Assembly (NCBI RefSeq): GCF_000691525.1
Contig: NZ_JMDW01000010.1
Location: 369,155-433,154 of the forward strand
Source: Mycolicibacterium neoaurum ATCC 25795
Lineage (GTDB): Bacteria > Actinomycetota > Actinomycetes > Mycobacteriales > Mycobacteriaceae
DNA length: 64,000 bases
Direction of reading: 5' to 3'
Below are positions 29,042 to 40,621 of the stretch, one piece after another. How positions within the stretch are numbered: the first letter of the stretch is position 1; each line of letters starts with the position of its first letter. The position numbers and the translations under genes were made by a program. The notes below the pieces were generated by a model that worked only from the letters and a program-made list of their open reading frames with translations, did no database searches and was not told the origin of the DNA.

Positions 29042-30013
29042 ATGCATGCCATCGAAGTCGCCAAGACCGGCGGACCTGAGGTCCTGACCTACGTCGAGAA
29101 GCCCGAGCCCTCCCCCGGCCCCGGCCAGGTGCTGATCCGCGCCGAGGCGATCGGTGTGAACTTCATCGACACCTACTTCCGGTCGGGCCTCTACCCGCGG
29201 GAGACGCCGTTCATTTCCGGCACGGAGGTGTGCGGCACCATCGCCGCCGTCGGCGATGACGTCGCCGCACTCAGCGTCGGCGACCGGGTGGTGACCGCGA
29301 ATGCGGTCGGCGCCTACGCCGACTATTGCGTCGCCCCAGCCGATTTCGTGGCCTACGTGCCCGAGGGGGTGGCCCCCGACCAGGTGGCCTCGGCCCTGCT
29401 CAAGGGGATGACCGCGCACTATCTACTCAAATCCGTGTATGCCGTGCAGCCAGGCGACACCATCCTTGTGCACGCCGGCGCGGGCGGGGTCGGCCTGATC
29501 CTGACCCAGTGGGCCACCAGCCTGGGCACCAAGGTGATCACCACCGCGTCCACGCCGGAGAAGGCCGAACTGTCCCGGCGGGCCGGTGCGATCGAGGTTC
29601 TGGAGTATCCCGAGGATGCCGAGCAGTTCGGCGCGACCGTCAAGAAGATCTCCGGCGGCGGGGTCGCCGCGGTCTATGACGGTGTCGGCGCGTCGACATT
29701 CGAGGCCAGTCTTGCCAGCCTTGCCGTGCGCGGAACGCTGGCACTGTTCGGCGCCGCCAGCGGCCCGGTGCCGCCGTTCGATCCGCAGCGGCTCAACACC
29801 GCGGGCTCGGTGTTCCTGACCCGCCCCAGCCTCGGCGCCTACACCCGGACCGCCGACGAATTCTCGTGGCGGGCGGGCGAGCTCATCAATGCCATCGCCG
29901 ACGGCTCGATCACCATCACCGTCAGCGAGCGCTACCCGCTGTCCGAGGCGTCCCGCGCACATACCGATCTGCAGGGCCGCCGCACGGTCGGCTCGATCGT
30001 GCTGGTGCCCTAG
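29042..30013 (+). CDS. qor: NADPH:quinone oxidoreductase (zinc-free MDR family)
   Basis: A 323-residue medium-chain reductase of the quinone-oxidoreductase type. It has the N-terminal GroES-like domain (GVNFIDTYFRSGLYP), a Rossmann domain with HAGAGGVGLILTQWA, and no zinc-ligand cysteines. It reduces quinones or enones with NADPH. The start lies only 18 bp from the divergent ATP-grasp start. The 3' end overlaps the convergent DUF4349 gene by 4 bp. It matches Rv1454c by position. Confidence 0.92.
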   Translation: MHAIEVAKTGGPEVLTYVEKPEPSPGPGQVLIRAEAIGVNFIDTYFRSGLYPRETPFISGTEVCGTIAAVGDDVAALSVGDRVVTANAVGAYADYCVAPADFVAYVPEGVAPDQVASALLKGMTAHYLLKSVYAVQPGDTILVHAGAGGVGLILTQWATSLGTKVITTASTPEKAELSRRAGAIEVLEYPEDAEQFGATVKKISGGGVAAVYDGVGASTFEASLASLAVRGTLALFGAASGPVPPFDPQRLNTAGSVFLTRPSLGAYTRTADEFSWRAGELINAIADGSITITVSERYPLSEASRAHTDLQGRRTVGSIVLVP

Positions 30014-30894
30014 CGGCGTAATCGGGCCACCCGGATCACCGCGTACACCACGGCCAGCAGCACCAGCGCCGCGCCCACCCATGGCAGCATCAGTCCGACC
30101 AGCAGGAACATCTGGGTTCCGGTGTCCACCAAGGCATCCCAGCCCCGCTCGACCTGACCGAAGAAGCCCTGGTACTGCCGCGGGGCGGGACCGCCCGGTG
30201 CCGGTGCGACGAGGTCCACGGTGACGGTGCTCAGCGCGATCTGATCGCCGAGTGCAGCCCGCTGGGCACGCAGGCTGTCCAGATCCGCCTGGCGCTGCGA
30301 CAACGCGTTCTCTGCCTCGATCAGCGCCGAGGGATCGCGTGCGTCACGCATGATCGCCAGCAGCCGATCCACCGAGGTCTGCAAGGCCTTGATCCGGGCG
30401 TCCAGGTCGACGCGCTGGCTGGTGACATCCTCGGCCCGGACGTCAAGCGCATCCACGGTGCCCAAGCCCTTGAGGTGCTCGATCACCCCGTCAAGTTTGT
30501 CGGCGGGCACGCGCAGCATCAGCGCGACGCGGGCCGGGTCCGTCTCCGAACCGCCGTACTCGGTGCGACTGTCGACGCGGCCGCCGGCGTCAGCGGCGAC
30601 ACCGGCCGCCTTGTCGGCGGCGGTGACCGGATCCCCTGGATCGGCCACCGTGACGGTCATGGTCGCGGTCTTCACGATGTCCCGCGAGACAGCCTGCGGT
30701 TCCTGTGGGGCCTGCGGTGGCGGCGCCTTCTGCGCCGGTCCGGTCAGCGGAGCCGGCGCCGCGGTGGCACCGCCGGCGGCAAAGTCCTCTGCGGCACCGC
30801 CGGGTTGTGCGGGTGGCGCACCGCCCGCACACGCCGTCAACGCCAGCAGCACCATGATCCCGGCCAGCCCCCGCACCGACCACCGCATCGTCAT
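30010..30894 (-). CDS. DUF4349 domain lipoprotein
   Basis: A 294-residue predicted membrane-anchored lipoprotein. The signal ends in lipobox LTAC (VLLALTACAGGA). A proline/alanine-rich spacer follows, then the DUF4349 domain (IVKTATMTVTVADP start; ARVALMLRVPADKLDGVIEH; coiled-coil SQRVDLDARIKALQTSVDRL). The protein ends with a transmembrane helix (MFLLVGLMLPWVGAALVLLA) and a basic tail. DUF4349 proteins resemble periplasmic coiled-coil scaffolds; the function is unknown. It is encoded 22 bp downstream of the symporter gene. Confidence 0.85.
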   Translation of the reverse strand: MTMRWSVRGLAGIMVLLALTACAGGAPPAQPGGAAEDFAAGGATAAPAPLTGPAQKAPPPQAPQEPQAVSRDIVKTATMTVTVADPGDPVTAADKAAGVAADAGGRVDSRTEYGGSETDPARVALMLRVPADKLDGVIEHLKGLGTVDALDVRAEDVTSQRVDLDARIKALQTSVDRLLAIMRDARDPSALIEAENALSQRQADLDSLRAQRAALGDQIALSTVTVDLVAPAPGGPAPRQYQGFFGQVERGWDALVDTGTQMFLLVGLMLPWVGAALVLLAVVYAVIRVARLRR

Positions 30895-30916
30895 ACCGCC
30901 AGATGGTAACCAGCGC

Positions 30917-32218
30917 TCAGTCCACCGCGTCGGCGCGCGCCAGCACGTCCTGATACTGGTCGAGGTCGATCTCCTCGGCGGTCACGGTCTTGTTGCCGTA
31001 GTACACGTCGCGGTCGATCTCGTCGTCGGCATCGGCCACCAGCATGGCGATGAAGGTGTCACCGTTGACGTTGAGGAAGGTGCGGAAGATCCCGGCGAAC
31101 CAGTCCACCGCGATCAGCAGCCCGACGGCCTGGAACGGCAGCCCCAGCGATGTCGCGAGGAACATCGCCACCACCGGGAATCCGCCGGGAACGGTGATGG
31201 TGCCCATGTTGAGCAGGATCGCCAACCCCATGCCGAGCACGATCTGCCCGATGCTCAGCTCCATGTCACCGGCCTGGGCCAGGAACATCACCACGATCAT
31301 GTAGTTGAGCACCGCGCCGTACGAGCCCATGGTCAGCCCCACCGACAGGGTGAAGTTGGCCACCTTCTGGCTCACCCCGACCTTCTCGACGGTGTTGCGC
31401 AGCACCGTGGGGAAGGTGACCGCCGAGCTGGTGGTGGTGACGGCGATGGCGGTCTGTTCGGTGAGCTTTGCCGGCAACAGCCACGGATTGAGCCGGGTCC
31501 GGATGGTCACCACGACGACGAACAGCACGAACAGGATGAGCACTCCGGCGAGGTTGGCCCCCAGGTACTTCAGCGCGGTGGTCACCACGGCGAAGCCGAT
31601 ATCGCCTGCCAACGCCGCCAGCAGGCAGAACACACCGATCGGGGCGATGTACATCACCAGCCGGATCATCGTCAGCACGATCTGCTGGATCTGGTCGACG
31701 AAGCTCAACACCCGGGTGTCCCCGGTCTTGGTGACCTGGATGCGCAGCGCGATCCCGAACAGCAGCGAGAACACGATGATCGGCACCATGGTCGCCGTCG
31801 ACATCGCGGCGAAGATGTTGGTGGAGACGAAGTTGAGCAGGGTGTCCTGCCAGCCCAAGGCCTCCTGCGCGGACTCCTGCAGACCGGCGTCGACGGGCCC
31901 GGTGAACTCGATACCGGCCCCTGGCCGGATCAGCACGCTGAGTCCCCATGCCAGCAGCGCCGCGATCACCGAGAACCCCAGCATCCAGCCGAAGGTGCGG
32001 GCGGCGATCTTGCCGGTGCCGGTGCCGGTCATCGAACCGGTGGCCACGATCACCGAGGCCATCACCAGCGGGACGATCGACATCTGGATCAGCCGGATGA
32101 ACATGTCGCCGACGAATTTGAGATTGGCCGCCCAGTCACCGACCGCCAAGCCGAACAGGATGCCGCCGATCGCGGCGACCCCGATCTGCATGGCCGGATG
32201 AGCCAGAATTTTCCGCAT
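30917..32218 (-). CDS. dicarboxylate/amino acid:cation symporter (DAACS family)
   Basis: A 433-residue secondary transporter of the GltP/DctA family with eight predicted helices and two re-entrant loops. The hairpin-1 serine-rich motif (TTTSSAVTFPTVLRNTVEKV), the NMGTI motif after the second hairpin segment (LNMGTITVPGGFPVV) and the final AVDWFAGIFRTFLNVNGD are characteristic. It takes up C4-dicarboxylates or glutamate/aspartate with H+ or Na+. It is followed by the DUF4349 gene in the same direction. Confidence 0.92.
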   Translation of the reverse strand: MRKILAHPAMQIGVAAIGGILFGLAVGDWAANLKFVGDMFIRLIQMSIVPLVMASVIVATGSMTGTGTGKIAARTFGWMLGFSVIAALLAWGLSVLIRPGAGIEFTGPVDAGLQESAQEALGWQDTLLNFVSTNIFAAMSTATMVPIIVFSLLFGIALRIQVTKTGDTRVLSFVDQIQQIVLTMIRLVMYIAPIGVFCLLAALAGDIGFAVVTTALKYLGANLAGVLILFVLFVVVVTIRTRLNPWLLPAKLTEQTAIAVTTTSSAVTFPTVLRNTVEKVGVSQKVANFTLSVGLTMGSYGAVLNYMIVVMFLAQAGDMELSIGQIVLGMGLAILLNMGTITVPGGFPVVAMFLATSLGLPFQAVGLLIAVDWFAGIFRTFLNVNGDTFIAMLVADADDEIDRDVYYGNKTVTAEEIDLDQYQDVLARADAVD

Positions 32219-32287
32219 AGGTCCCAGACCGTAGGCCGGGACAGCTACCGCGATATTTCGCCCGAGTTACGGGCGGAACAGGACGGG

Positions 32288-33214
32288 CTAGAACAACTGC
32301 GGTAGCGCCAGCGCGGAGTCCACCGCGAGCGCGCAGAACACCACGGCGAGGTAGTTGTTGGACTGCAGGAACAGTCGCAGCGGTTTCACGGGCTCGCCGC
32401 GCTTGACGCCGGAGTAGAGCTGATGGGCCATCACCAGGAACCAGACGCCGGCCAACGTGGCGACGGCGGCGTACAGCCACCCGGTGGCCAGCACCAGAGT
32501 GAGCGTGGTCAGCACTGTCAGCCAGGTGTAGATCAGGATCTGCCGGGTGACCTGGCGCTCGGTGGCCACCACGGGCAGCATCGGCACGCCGGCGGCTTTG
32601 TAATCTTCCTTGTACCGCATGGCCAGCGCCCAGGTGTGCGGTGGCGTCCAGAAGAAAATGATGAGGAACATCACCAATGCCGGCCACTGGATGGTGCCGG
32701 TGACGGCCGACCAGCCGATCATCACCGGCATGCAACCGGCCGCCCCGCCCCACACGACGTTCTGCGAAGTGCGGCGCTTGAGCAGCAGCGTGTAGACGAA
32801 CACGTAGAACGCGATGGTCACCAGCCCGAGTACGCCCGAGAGCAGGTTGGTGGTCCACCACAACCAGGCGAACGAGCCGACGGTGAGCACCAGCCCGAAG
32901 ATCAGGGCGTTGCGGGTCGGCACCGAGGCCTTGGCCAGCGGCCGCAGCGCCGTGCGCTTCATGACCTTGTCGATATCGGCGTCGGCCACGCAGTTGAGCG
33001 TGTTGGCGCCGGCCGCGGCCATCATGCCGCCGATCAGGGTGTTCAGGATGAGAACCGGATCGACGGTGCCGCGGTTGGCCAACAACATCGCCGGGATGGC
33101 TGTCACCAGCAACAACTCGATGACGCGCGGCTTGGTCAACGCCACGTATGCCAACACTGTGGCGCGGATCCGACTCGGTTCCCTACTGACCGACCGGCGC
33201 TCGCGAATGCTCAC
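32288..33214 (-). CDS. ctaB: protohaem IX farnesyltransferase (haem O synthase) CtaB
   Basis: A 308-residue UbiA-family prenyltransferase that adds farnesyl to haem B, making haem O. Eight or nine membrane segments are present, with the prenyl-diphosphate motif NCVADADID followed by [14 protein letters not shown] 33214 gives the standard length; the open frame runs 26 codons further without conserved sequence. It diverges from tkt across 216 bp, the arrangement seen in other actinobacteria. Confidence 0.95.
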   Translation of the reverse strand: MSIRERRSVSREPSRIRATVLAYVALTKPRVIELLLVTAIPAMLLANRGTVDPVLILNTLIGGMMAAAGANTLNCVADADIDKVMKRTALRPLAKASVPTRNALIFGLVLTVGSFAWLWWTTNLLSGVLGLVTIAFYVFVYTLLLKRRTSQNVVWGGAAGCMPVMIGWSAVTGTIQWPALVMFLIIFFWTPPHTWALAMRYKEDYKAAGVPMLPVVATERQVTRQILIYTWLTVLTTLTLVLATGWLYAAVATLAGVWFLVMAHQLYSGVKRGEPVKPLRLFLQSNNYLAVVFCALAVDSALALPQLF

Positions 33215-33430
33215 GCAAATAACTCCTCGGGCAGCGGTCACGCGGGCTTCTACTACAGACGATGGTAGACCGCACCCCGATCGGCCCGACACCGCAGGGT
33301 CGGTTCGCGGATGAATCCCGCGGTGAACACTGCCACCGCGGGCCCTGACCGGCCTGCGCCGGATGATTCGACGGCATTAGGGTGGTTCAGGTAGCTAGTC
33401 CACCGTTTTGCGAAAGTAGGAGTGAAGGTA

Positions 33431-35521
<2,091 letters not shown>

Positions 35522-35539
35522 AAGGTAAGGCGAAAAACC

Positions 35540-36655
35540 ATGTCTCAGAACGAAAATCTGGCAGCACTGTCCGCCGCCGGCGTATCCGTCTGGCTCGACG
35601 ACCTGTCGCGTGAGCGGTTGCAGACCGGCAACCTCGCCGATCTGATCGCCACCAAGAGCGTCGTCGGTGTGACCACCAACCCGTCGATCTTCCAGGCCGC
35701 GCTGTCCAAGGGTGATGCCTACGACGAGCAGGTCAACGAGCTCGCCGCCCAGGGCGCCGATGTGGATGCGACCATCCGCACCGTCACCACCGACGATGTC
35801 CGCAATGCCTGCGATGTGCTGGCCAAGACCTACGAGGCCACCGACGGCGTCGACGGCCGGGTCTCCATCGAGGTCGACCCGCGCCTGGCGCATGACACCG
35901 ACAAGACGATCCTGCAGGCGATCGAGCTGTGGAAGATCGTCGACCGGCCCAACCTGCTGATCAAGATCCCCGCCACGCAGGCCGGTCTGCCCGCGATCAC
36001 CGCGGTGATCGCCGAGGGCATCTCGGTGAACGTCACGCTGATCTTCTCGGTGGAACGTCACAAGGCCGTCATCGACGCTTACCTGGCGGGCCTGGAGAAG
36101 GCCAAGGAGGCCGGCCACGATCTGTCCAAGATCCACTCCGTGGCGTCCTTCTTCGTGTCGCGGGTGGATTCCGAGATCGACGCACGCCTGGAGAAGATCG
36201 GTTCCCAAGAGGCGCTCGACCTGCGTGGCAAGGCCGGTGTCGCCAACGCCCGCCTGGCCTATGCGGCATATGAGGAGCTGTTCGGCGGCGATCGATTCGC
36301 CGCACTCAAGGCCGACGGTGCCCGGGCCCAGCGTCCGCTGTGGGCGTCGACCGGGGTCAAGAACCCGGATTACTCCGACACCCTCTATGTCACCGAGCTG
36401 GTGGCGCCCAACACGGTGAACACCATGCCGGAGAAGACGCTGGACGCCGTCGCCGACCACGGTGTGGTCACCGGCGACACGGTCAGCGGTACCGCCGCCG
36501 AGGCGCAGGGTGTCTTCGATGCCCTGGTCGCGGTCGGCATCGACAAGGACGATGTGTTCATCACCCTCGAAGAAGAGGGCGTGGAGAAGTTCGAGAAGTC
36601 CTGGGCCGAGCTGATGGAGGCCACCCAGGGACAGCTCGACGCAGCCAAGAAATAG
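35540..36655 (+). CDS. tal: transaldolase
   Basis: A 371-residue transaldolase of the long actinobacterial type, transferring dihydroxyacetone units. The Schiff-base lysine is in [16 protein letters not shown], and [13 protein letters not shown] and INVTLIFS-like [13 protein letters not shown] are family motifs. It lies 18 bp after tkt and acts with it to link pentose phosphates to glycolysis. Confidence 0.97.
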   Translation: MSQNENLAALSAAGVSVWLDDLSRERLQTGNLADLIATKSVVGVTTNPSIFQAALSKGDAYDEQVNELAAQGADVDATIRTVTTDDVRNACDVLAKTYEATDGVDGRVSIEVDPRLAHDTDKTILQAIELWKIVDRPNLLIKIPATQAGLPAITAVIAEGISVNVTLIFSVERHKAVIDAYLAGLEKAKEAGHDLSKIHSVASFFVSRVDSEIDARLEKIGSQEALDLRGKAGVANARLAYAAYEELFGGDRFAALKADGARAQRPLWASTGVKNPDYSDTLYVTELVAPNTVNTMPEKTLDAVADHGVVTGDTVSGTAAEAQGVFDALVAVGIDKDDVFITLEEEGVEKFEKSWAELMEATQGQLDAAKK

Positions 36656-36685
36656 CCTCTCCGCCGCGACAGCAGAGGACACGCG

Positions 36686-38227
36686 ATGAGCACAGCCGAG
36701 GCATCGACATGGCACAACCCGCTGCGGGACAAGCGCGATAAGCGCATGCCCCGTATCGCGGGGCCGTGTGCGGTGGTGATCTTCGGGGTCACCGGCGATC
36801 TGGCCCGCAAGAAGCTGATGCCGGCGATCTACGACCTGGCCAATCGCGGACTGCTGCCGCCGAGCTTCGCCCTCGTCGGCTTCGCCCGGCGGGACTGGGC
36901 CGACGAGGATTTCGGCCAGGTCGTCTACGACGCGGTCAAACAGCATGCGCGGACGCCGTTCCGGCAGGAGGTCTGGGACCGCCTGGCGGAGGGGTTCCGG
37001 TTCGTCCAGGGCGCCTTCGATGACGACGAGGCCTTCGGACACCTGGCCGAGACGTTGCACACCCTCGACGTCGAACGCGGGACCAACGGCAATCACGCGT
37101 TCTACCTGTCGATCCCGCCGAAGGCGTTCCCGCAGGTGCTCGAGCAGCTGTCCCGGTCGGGGCTGGCCGCCAAGGACGGCGACAGCTGGAGCCGGGTGGT
37201 CATCGAGAAGCCGTTCGGCCACGACCTGACGAGCGCCGAGGAGCTCAACGGCCTGGTCAACAGCGTGTTCCCGGAGTCGTCGGTGTTCCGCATCGACCAC
37301 TATCTGGGCAAGGAGACGGTGCAGAACATCCTGGCGCTGCGTTTTGCCAACGAGATGTTCGAGCCGATCTGGAACGCCCACTACGTCGACCATGTCCAGA
37401 TCACCATGGCCGAGGACATCGGTCTGGGCGGTCGGGGCGGCTACTACGACGGTGTCGGCGCAGCCCGCGATGTCATCCAGAACCATCTGATCCAGCTGCT
37501 GGCGCTGACGGCGATGGAGGAGCCGGTGAGCTTCTCCCCCGCCGAACTGCAGGCCGAGAAGATCAAGGTGCTGGCCGCCAGCCGGTTGGCAGAACCGTTG
37601 GACCAGACCACCTCCCGCGGCCAGTACGCCGCGGGCTGGCAGGGCGGAGAGAAGGTGGTCGGGCTGCTCGACGAGGAGGGGTTCTCCCAAACCTCCACCA
37701 CCGAGACGTTCGCCGCGATCACCGTCGATGTCGACACCCGCCGCTGGGCCGGCGTGCCGTTCTATCTGCGCACCGGAAAGCGGTTGGGCCGCAGGGTCAC
37801 CGAGATCGCCCTGGTCTTCAAGCGGGCACCGCATCTGCCGTTCGACGCGACGATGACCGAGGAACTCGGTAAGAACGCCCTGGTGATCCGGGTGCAGCCC
37901 GACGAAGGCATCACGCTGCGGTTCGGCTCCAAGGTGCCGGGTAATGCCATGGAGGTCCGCGATGTCAGCATGGACTTCTCCTACGGTTCGGCGTTCGCCG
38001 AGGAGTCCCCGGAGGCCTATGAGCGGCTGATCCTGGATGTGCTGCTCGGCGAACCATCGCTGTTTCCGGTCAATGCCGAGGTCGAACTGTCCTGGAAGAT
38101 CCTGGATCCCGCGCTGGAGTACTGGGCGTCGCACGGCACGCCCGACAGCTACGAGTCCGGGACCTGGGGACCGGCGTCGGCATTCGAGATGTTGCGCCGT
38201 GTCGGACGCGAGTGGCGGCGACCGTGA
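36686..38227 (+). CDS. zwf: glucose-6-phosphate 1-dehydrogenase
   Basis: A 513-residue enzyme for the first step of the oxidative pentose phosphate pathway, producing NADPH or NADH. The nucleotide motif FGVTGDLARKKLMPA, the substrate motif RIDHYLGKETVQNI with the catalytic histidine, and VVIEKPFGHDL are intact. It corresponds to Rv1447c (zwf2). OpcA, encoded next, is needed for full activity or assembly of this enzyme in actinobacteria. Confidence 0.97.
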   Translation: MSTAEASTWHNPLRDKRDKRMPRIAGPCAVVIFGVTGDLARKKLMPAIYDLANRGLLPPSFALVGFARRDWADEDFGQVVYDAVKQHARTPFRQEVWDRLAEGFRFVQGAFDDDEAFGHLAETLHTLDVERGTNGNHAFYLSIPPKAFPQVLEQLSRSGLAAKDGDSWSRVVIEKPFGHDLTSAEELNGLVNSVFPESSVFRIDHYLGKETVQNILALRFANEMFEPIWNAHYVDHVQITMAEDIGLGGRGGYYDGVGAARDVIQNHLIQLLALTAMEEPVSFSPAELQAEKIKVLAASRLAEPLDQTTSRGQYAAGWQGGEKVVGLLDEEGFSQTSTTETFAAITVDVDTRRWAGVPFYLRTGKRLGRRVTEIALVFKRAPHLPFDATMTEELGKNALVIRVQPDEGITLRFGSKVPGNAMEVRDVSMDFSYGSAFAEESPEAYERLILDVLLGEPSLFPVNAEVELSWKILDPALEYWASHGTPDSYESGTWGPASAFEMLRRVGREWRRP

Positions 38228-38261
38228 CGGGTGCACGCGCGGAGAATCGAGGAGCACAGCG

Positions 38262-39173
38262 ATGATCATCGACCTGCCCGATACCAATACCGGCGCCATC
38301 AACAAGAAAATCGTCGCCCTGCGCGAGGAGGGTGGCGCGATCACGCTCGGCCGAGTGTTGACGTTGGTGATCGCTCCGGATACCGAAGCGGTGCTTGAGG
38401 ATTCGATCGAGGCGGCCAATGCGGCAAGCCGCGAGCACCCGTGCCGGGTGATCGTGGTGATTCCCGGCGACCGGTTGAGTCTGGACGCACGACTGGACGC
38501 CCAGCTGCGGATCGGCAGCGACGCCGGCGCCAACGAGGTGGTGGTGCTCCGGCTGTCCGGCCCGTTGGCCAACCATGCCAGCAGTGTGGTGACCCCGTTC
38601 TTGCTGCCGGACACTCCCGTGGTGACCTGGTGGCCGGATCTCGCGCCGCCGGTGCCTGCACAGGATCCGCTGGGCACGTTGGCGATTCGACGTATCACCG
38701 ATGCCACCAACGGCGAAGATCCGTTGGCGTGCATCAAGAGCAGGCTGTCTGGCTACACCCCCGGCGATACCGATCTTGCCTGGAGCCGCATCACGTACTG
38801 GCGGGCGCTGCTGACAGCGGCGGTCGATCAGGCACCCCACGAGCCGATCACCCAGGTCGTGGTGTCCGGACTCAAAGACGAACCCGCCCTGGACATTCTG
38901 GCCGGCTGGCTGGCCAGGCGGCTGGATTGCCCGGTGACCCGCGCCGTCGGCGAGCTCAAGGTCGAGCTCACCCGCGCCGGCGAGACGATCACGCTGAGCC
39001 GGCCACAGGACGGTGTCACAGCGACGCTGACCAGAACCGGCAAACCGGACGCCCAGATTCCGTTGGCGCGCCGCGAGACCCGCGACTGCCTGGCCGAGGA
39101 CATGCGGCGCCTCGACGCCGACGAGATCTACTTCGAAGCACTCCAGGGAATCGATAGGGTGAGCTATGTCTGA
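38262..39173 (+). CDS. opcA: OpcA, glucose-6-phosphate dehydrogenase assembly protein
   Basis: A 303-residue OpcA protein that acts as an allosteric or assembly factor for Zwf. The start [17 protein letters not shown] and the segment [13 protein letters not shown] are typical. ATG 38262 lies after GGAG; the longer frame overlaps zwf. It follows zwf by 34 bp and overlaps pgl by 8 bp. Confidence 0.94.
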   Translation: MIIDLPDTNTGAINKKIVALREEGGAITLGRVLTLVIAPDTEAVLEDSIEAANAASREHPCRVIVVIPGDRLSLDARLDAQLRIGSDAGANEVVVLRLSGPLANHASSVVTPFLLPDTPVVTWWPDLAPPVPAQDPLGTLAIRRITDATNGEDPLACIKSRLSGYTPGDTDLAWSRITYWRALLTAAVDQAPHEPITQVVVSGLKDEPALDILAGWLARRLDCPVTRAVGELKVELTRAGETITLSRPQDGVTATLTRTGKPDAQIPLARRETRDCLAEDMRRLDADEIYFEALQGIDRVSYV

Positions 39174-39885
39174 GCAGGTGGTCGAGACCTATCTCGATGC
39201 GCAGGAACTCGCCAAGGCCGCCGCCGCGCGACTGGTGGGCGTCATCACGTCGGCCATTGTCAACCGTGGCCGCGCCGATGTGGTGCTGACGGGCGGCACC
39301 GTGGGCATCGAGCTGCTGCGACAGGTCACCGGATACAGTCCCGACATCGACTGGGCGAAGGTCCACCTCTATTGGGGCGACGAGCGTTTCGTGCCGCACG
39401 ATGATGCCGACCGCAATTTCCGACAGGCCCGCGAAGCGCTGCTGGAGAGCATCTCGATTCCCACCGAGAACGTGCACGCCATGGCCGCATCCGACGGCGA
39501 GTTCGGTGATGATCCAGAACGTGCCGCGCGCGCCTACGAACGGTTGCTGCCCGACGAGTTCGACGTCCATCTGCTCGGTATGGGCGGCGAAGGACATATC
39601 AACTCGCTGTTTCCCGACACCGACGCGGTGCGCGAAACCGACCGGCTCGTGGTGGCCGTGACCGACTCCCCCAAGCCTCCGCCGCGGCGCATCACCCTGA
39701 CCCTGCCCGCCGTACGACGCGCCAAGGAGGTGTGGCTGGTTGTGGCCGGCGAGGAGAAGGCCGACGCGGTGGCCGCAGCGATCGGCGGGGCCGACGCGGT
39801 GGACATCCCGGCCGCGGGCGCGATCGGCCGCGAGAAGACAGTGTGGCTACTGGATAAGGCATCGGCGAGCAAGCTGCCGGGCTGA
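39166..39885 (+). CDS. pgl: 6-phosphogluconolactonase
   Basis: A 239-residue lactonase (DevB/Pgl type) that hydrolyses 6-phosphogluconolactone after the Zwf step. Family motifs: [31 protein letters not shown] and [16 protein letters not shown]. It overlaps opcA by 8 bp and ends the pentose-phosphate operon (Rv1445c). Confidence 0.95.
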   Translation: MSEQVVETYLDAQELAKAAAARLVGVITSAIVNRGRADVVLTGGTVGIELLRQVTGYSPDIDWAKVHLYWGDERFVPHDDADRNFRQAREALLESISIPTENVHAMAASDGEFGDDPERAARAYERLLPDEFDVHLLGMGGEGHINSLFPDTDAVRETDRLVVAVTDSPKPPPRRITLTLPAVRRAKEVWLVVAGEEKADAVAAAIGGADAVDIPAAGAIGREKTVWLLDKASASKLPG

Positions 39886-39980
39886 TGGCTGATCCCTTGA
39901 CCTGAGTCCACCTGATCTGCGGGACGCGCGATCTGAGCGGACCCGACCTGATTCCCGCCTGACGTCAGTCCGGTCTGACC

Positions 39981-40124
39981 TCAGTCCTCGGCCATCTGGT
40001 CCGGCGCACAGTCGGACCGGCTGTCCGCGAGCGCCTCACCGTAGCCGGCCAGGTAATCGGCCACCGCACGCGCCGATCCGGGTTCTGGGTGTAGCCGTGG
40101 GCTGCCATAACAGAACTTCGCCAT
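39981..40124 (-). CDS. small ORF, 47 residues, unknown
   Basis: An unlisted small reading frame between pgl and the coiled-coil gene. It begins MAKFCYGSPRLHPEPGSARA, continues VADYLAGYGEALADSRSDCA and ends PDQMAED before TGA. The third codon positions are overwhelmingly G or C, as in real genes here, and the protein looks ordinary (two cysteines, an amphipathic alanine-rich helix, acidic tail). No clear ribosome site is visible, so the start is uncertain. It is divergent from the coiled-coil gene (55 bp between starts). I do not recognise the family. Confidence 0.5.
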   Translation of the reverse strand: MAKFCYGSPRLHPEPGSARAVADYLAGYGEALADSRSDCAPDQMAED

Positions 40125-40179
40125 ACAGAATCAGACGCACCTGCGCCCGATTCGGTTCCCTCGACCGCATACTGAATTC

Positions 40180-40551
40180 ATGGCAGACAGGAGCGGTGGT
40201 CGGGCACGTCCGGCGACCAGGCGAATCAGAACGCTGACGCAGGCAGCGCTGAACGCCGACGCCACTGTCGTCCAGGTGGAAACCCTGCTGACCGATCTCG
40301 ACCGCACCGTCGTGACGCTGAACAACTCGATCGGCGAGCTCGATGTGACGCTCGACCGCTTCAATTCGACGATCAACAGCATCGACGAACTGGCACCGCG
40401 GCTGATCACGATGGTGGAACGCCTCGAGCTCATCGTTGCGCGGGTGGAAGCGATCGTCGAACTCGGCGAGGCCATCGCCACCCCGATCGCGGCGGTCGAA
40501 AGCGCGGTCCGCGGTCTGGTCTCCCAGCTGCGCCGGGCGGCCCACATCTAG
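40180..40551 (+). CDS. small coiled-coil protein (Rv1444c-like)
   Basis: A 123-residue protein with a basic N-terminus followed by an almost continuous heptad pattern (VVQVETLLTDLDRTVVTLNN, then LDVTLDRFNSTINSID and MVERLELIVARVEAIVELGE). No membrane segment or enzyme motif is seen. A protein of similar size and place, Rv1444c, follows the pentose phosphate operon in M. tuberculosis. It may be a structural or partner-binding coiled coil; the function is unknown. Confidence 0.72.
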   Translation: MADRSGGRARPATRRIRTLTQAALNADATVVQVETLLTDLDRTVVTLNNSIGELDVTLDRFNSTINSIDELAPRLITMVERLELIVARVEAIVELGEAIATPIAAVESAVRGLVSQLRRAAHI

Positions 40552-40552
40552 C

Positions 40553-40571
40553 GCGGCAGACCGCCGGTTTT
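40553..40571 (+). terminator. weak hairpin with T-run after coiled-coil gene
   Basis: GCGG–CAGA–CCGC followed by CGGTTTT lies right after the coiled-coil gene's stop and before the convergent HNH gene. The stem is short, so this is only a candidate terminator. Confidence 0.35.
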
Positions 40572-40621
40572 CACTGTGTAGTTGTCAAGCTGCTTCGCGA
40601 ACCTCTATGCGGTGGACCCGG

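Noticed and set aside
40036..40545. A 169-codon minus-strand frame opposite the coiled-coil gene
   Set aside because: It is the complement of the coiled-coil gene in another phase; the plus-strand protein has a clear heptad pattern and an M. tuberculosis counterpart.
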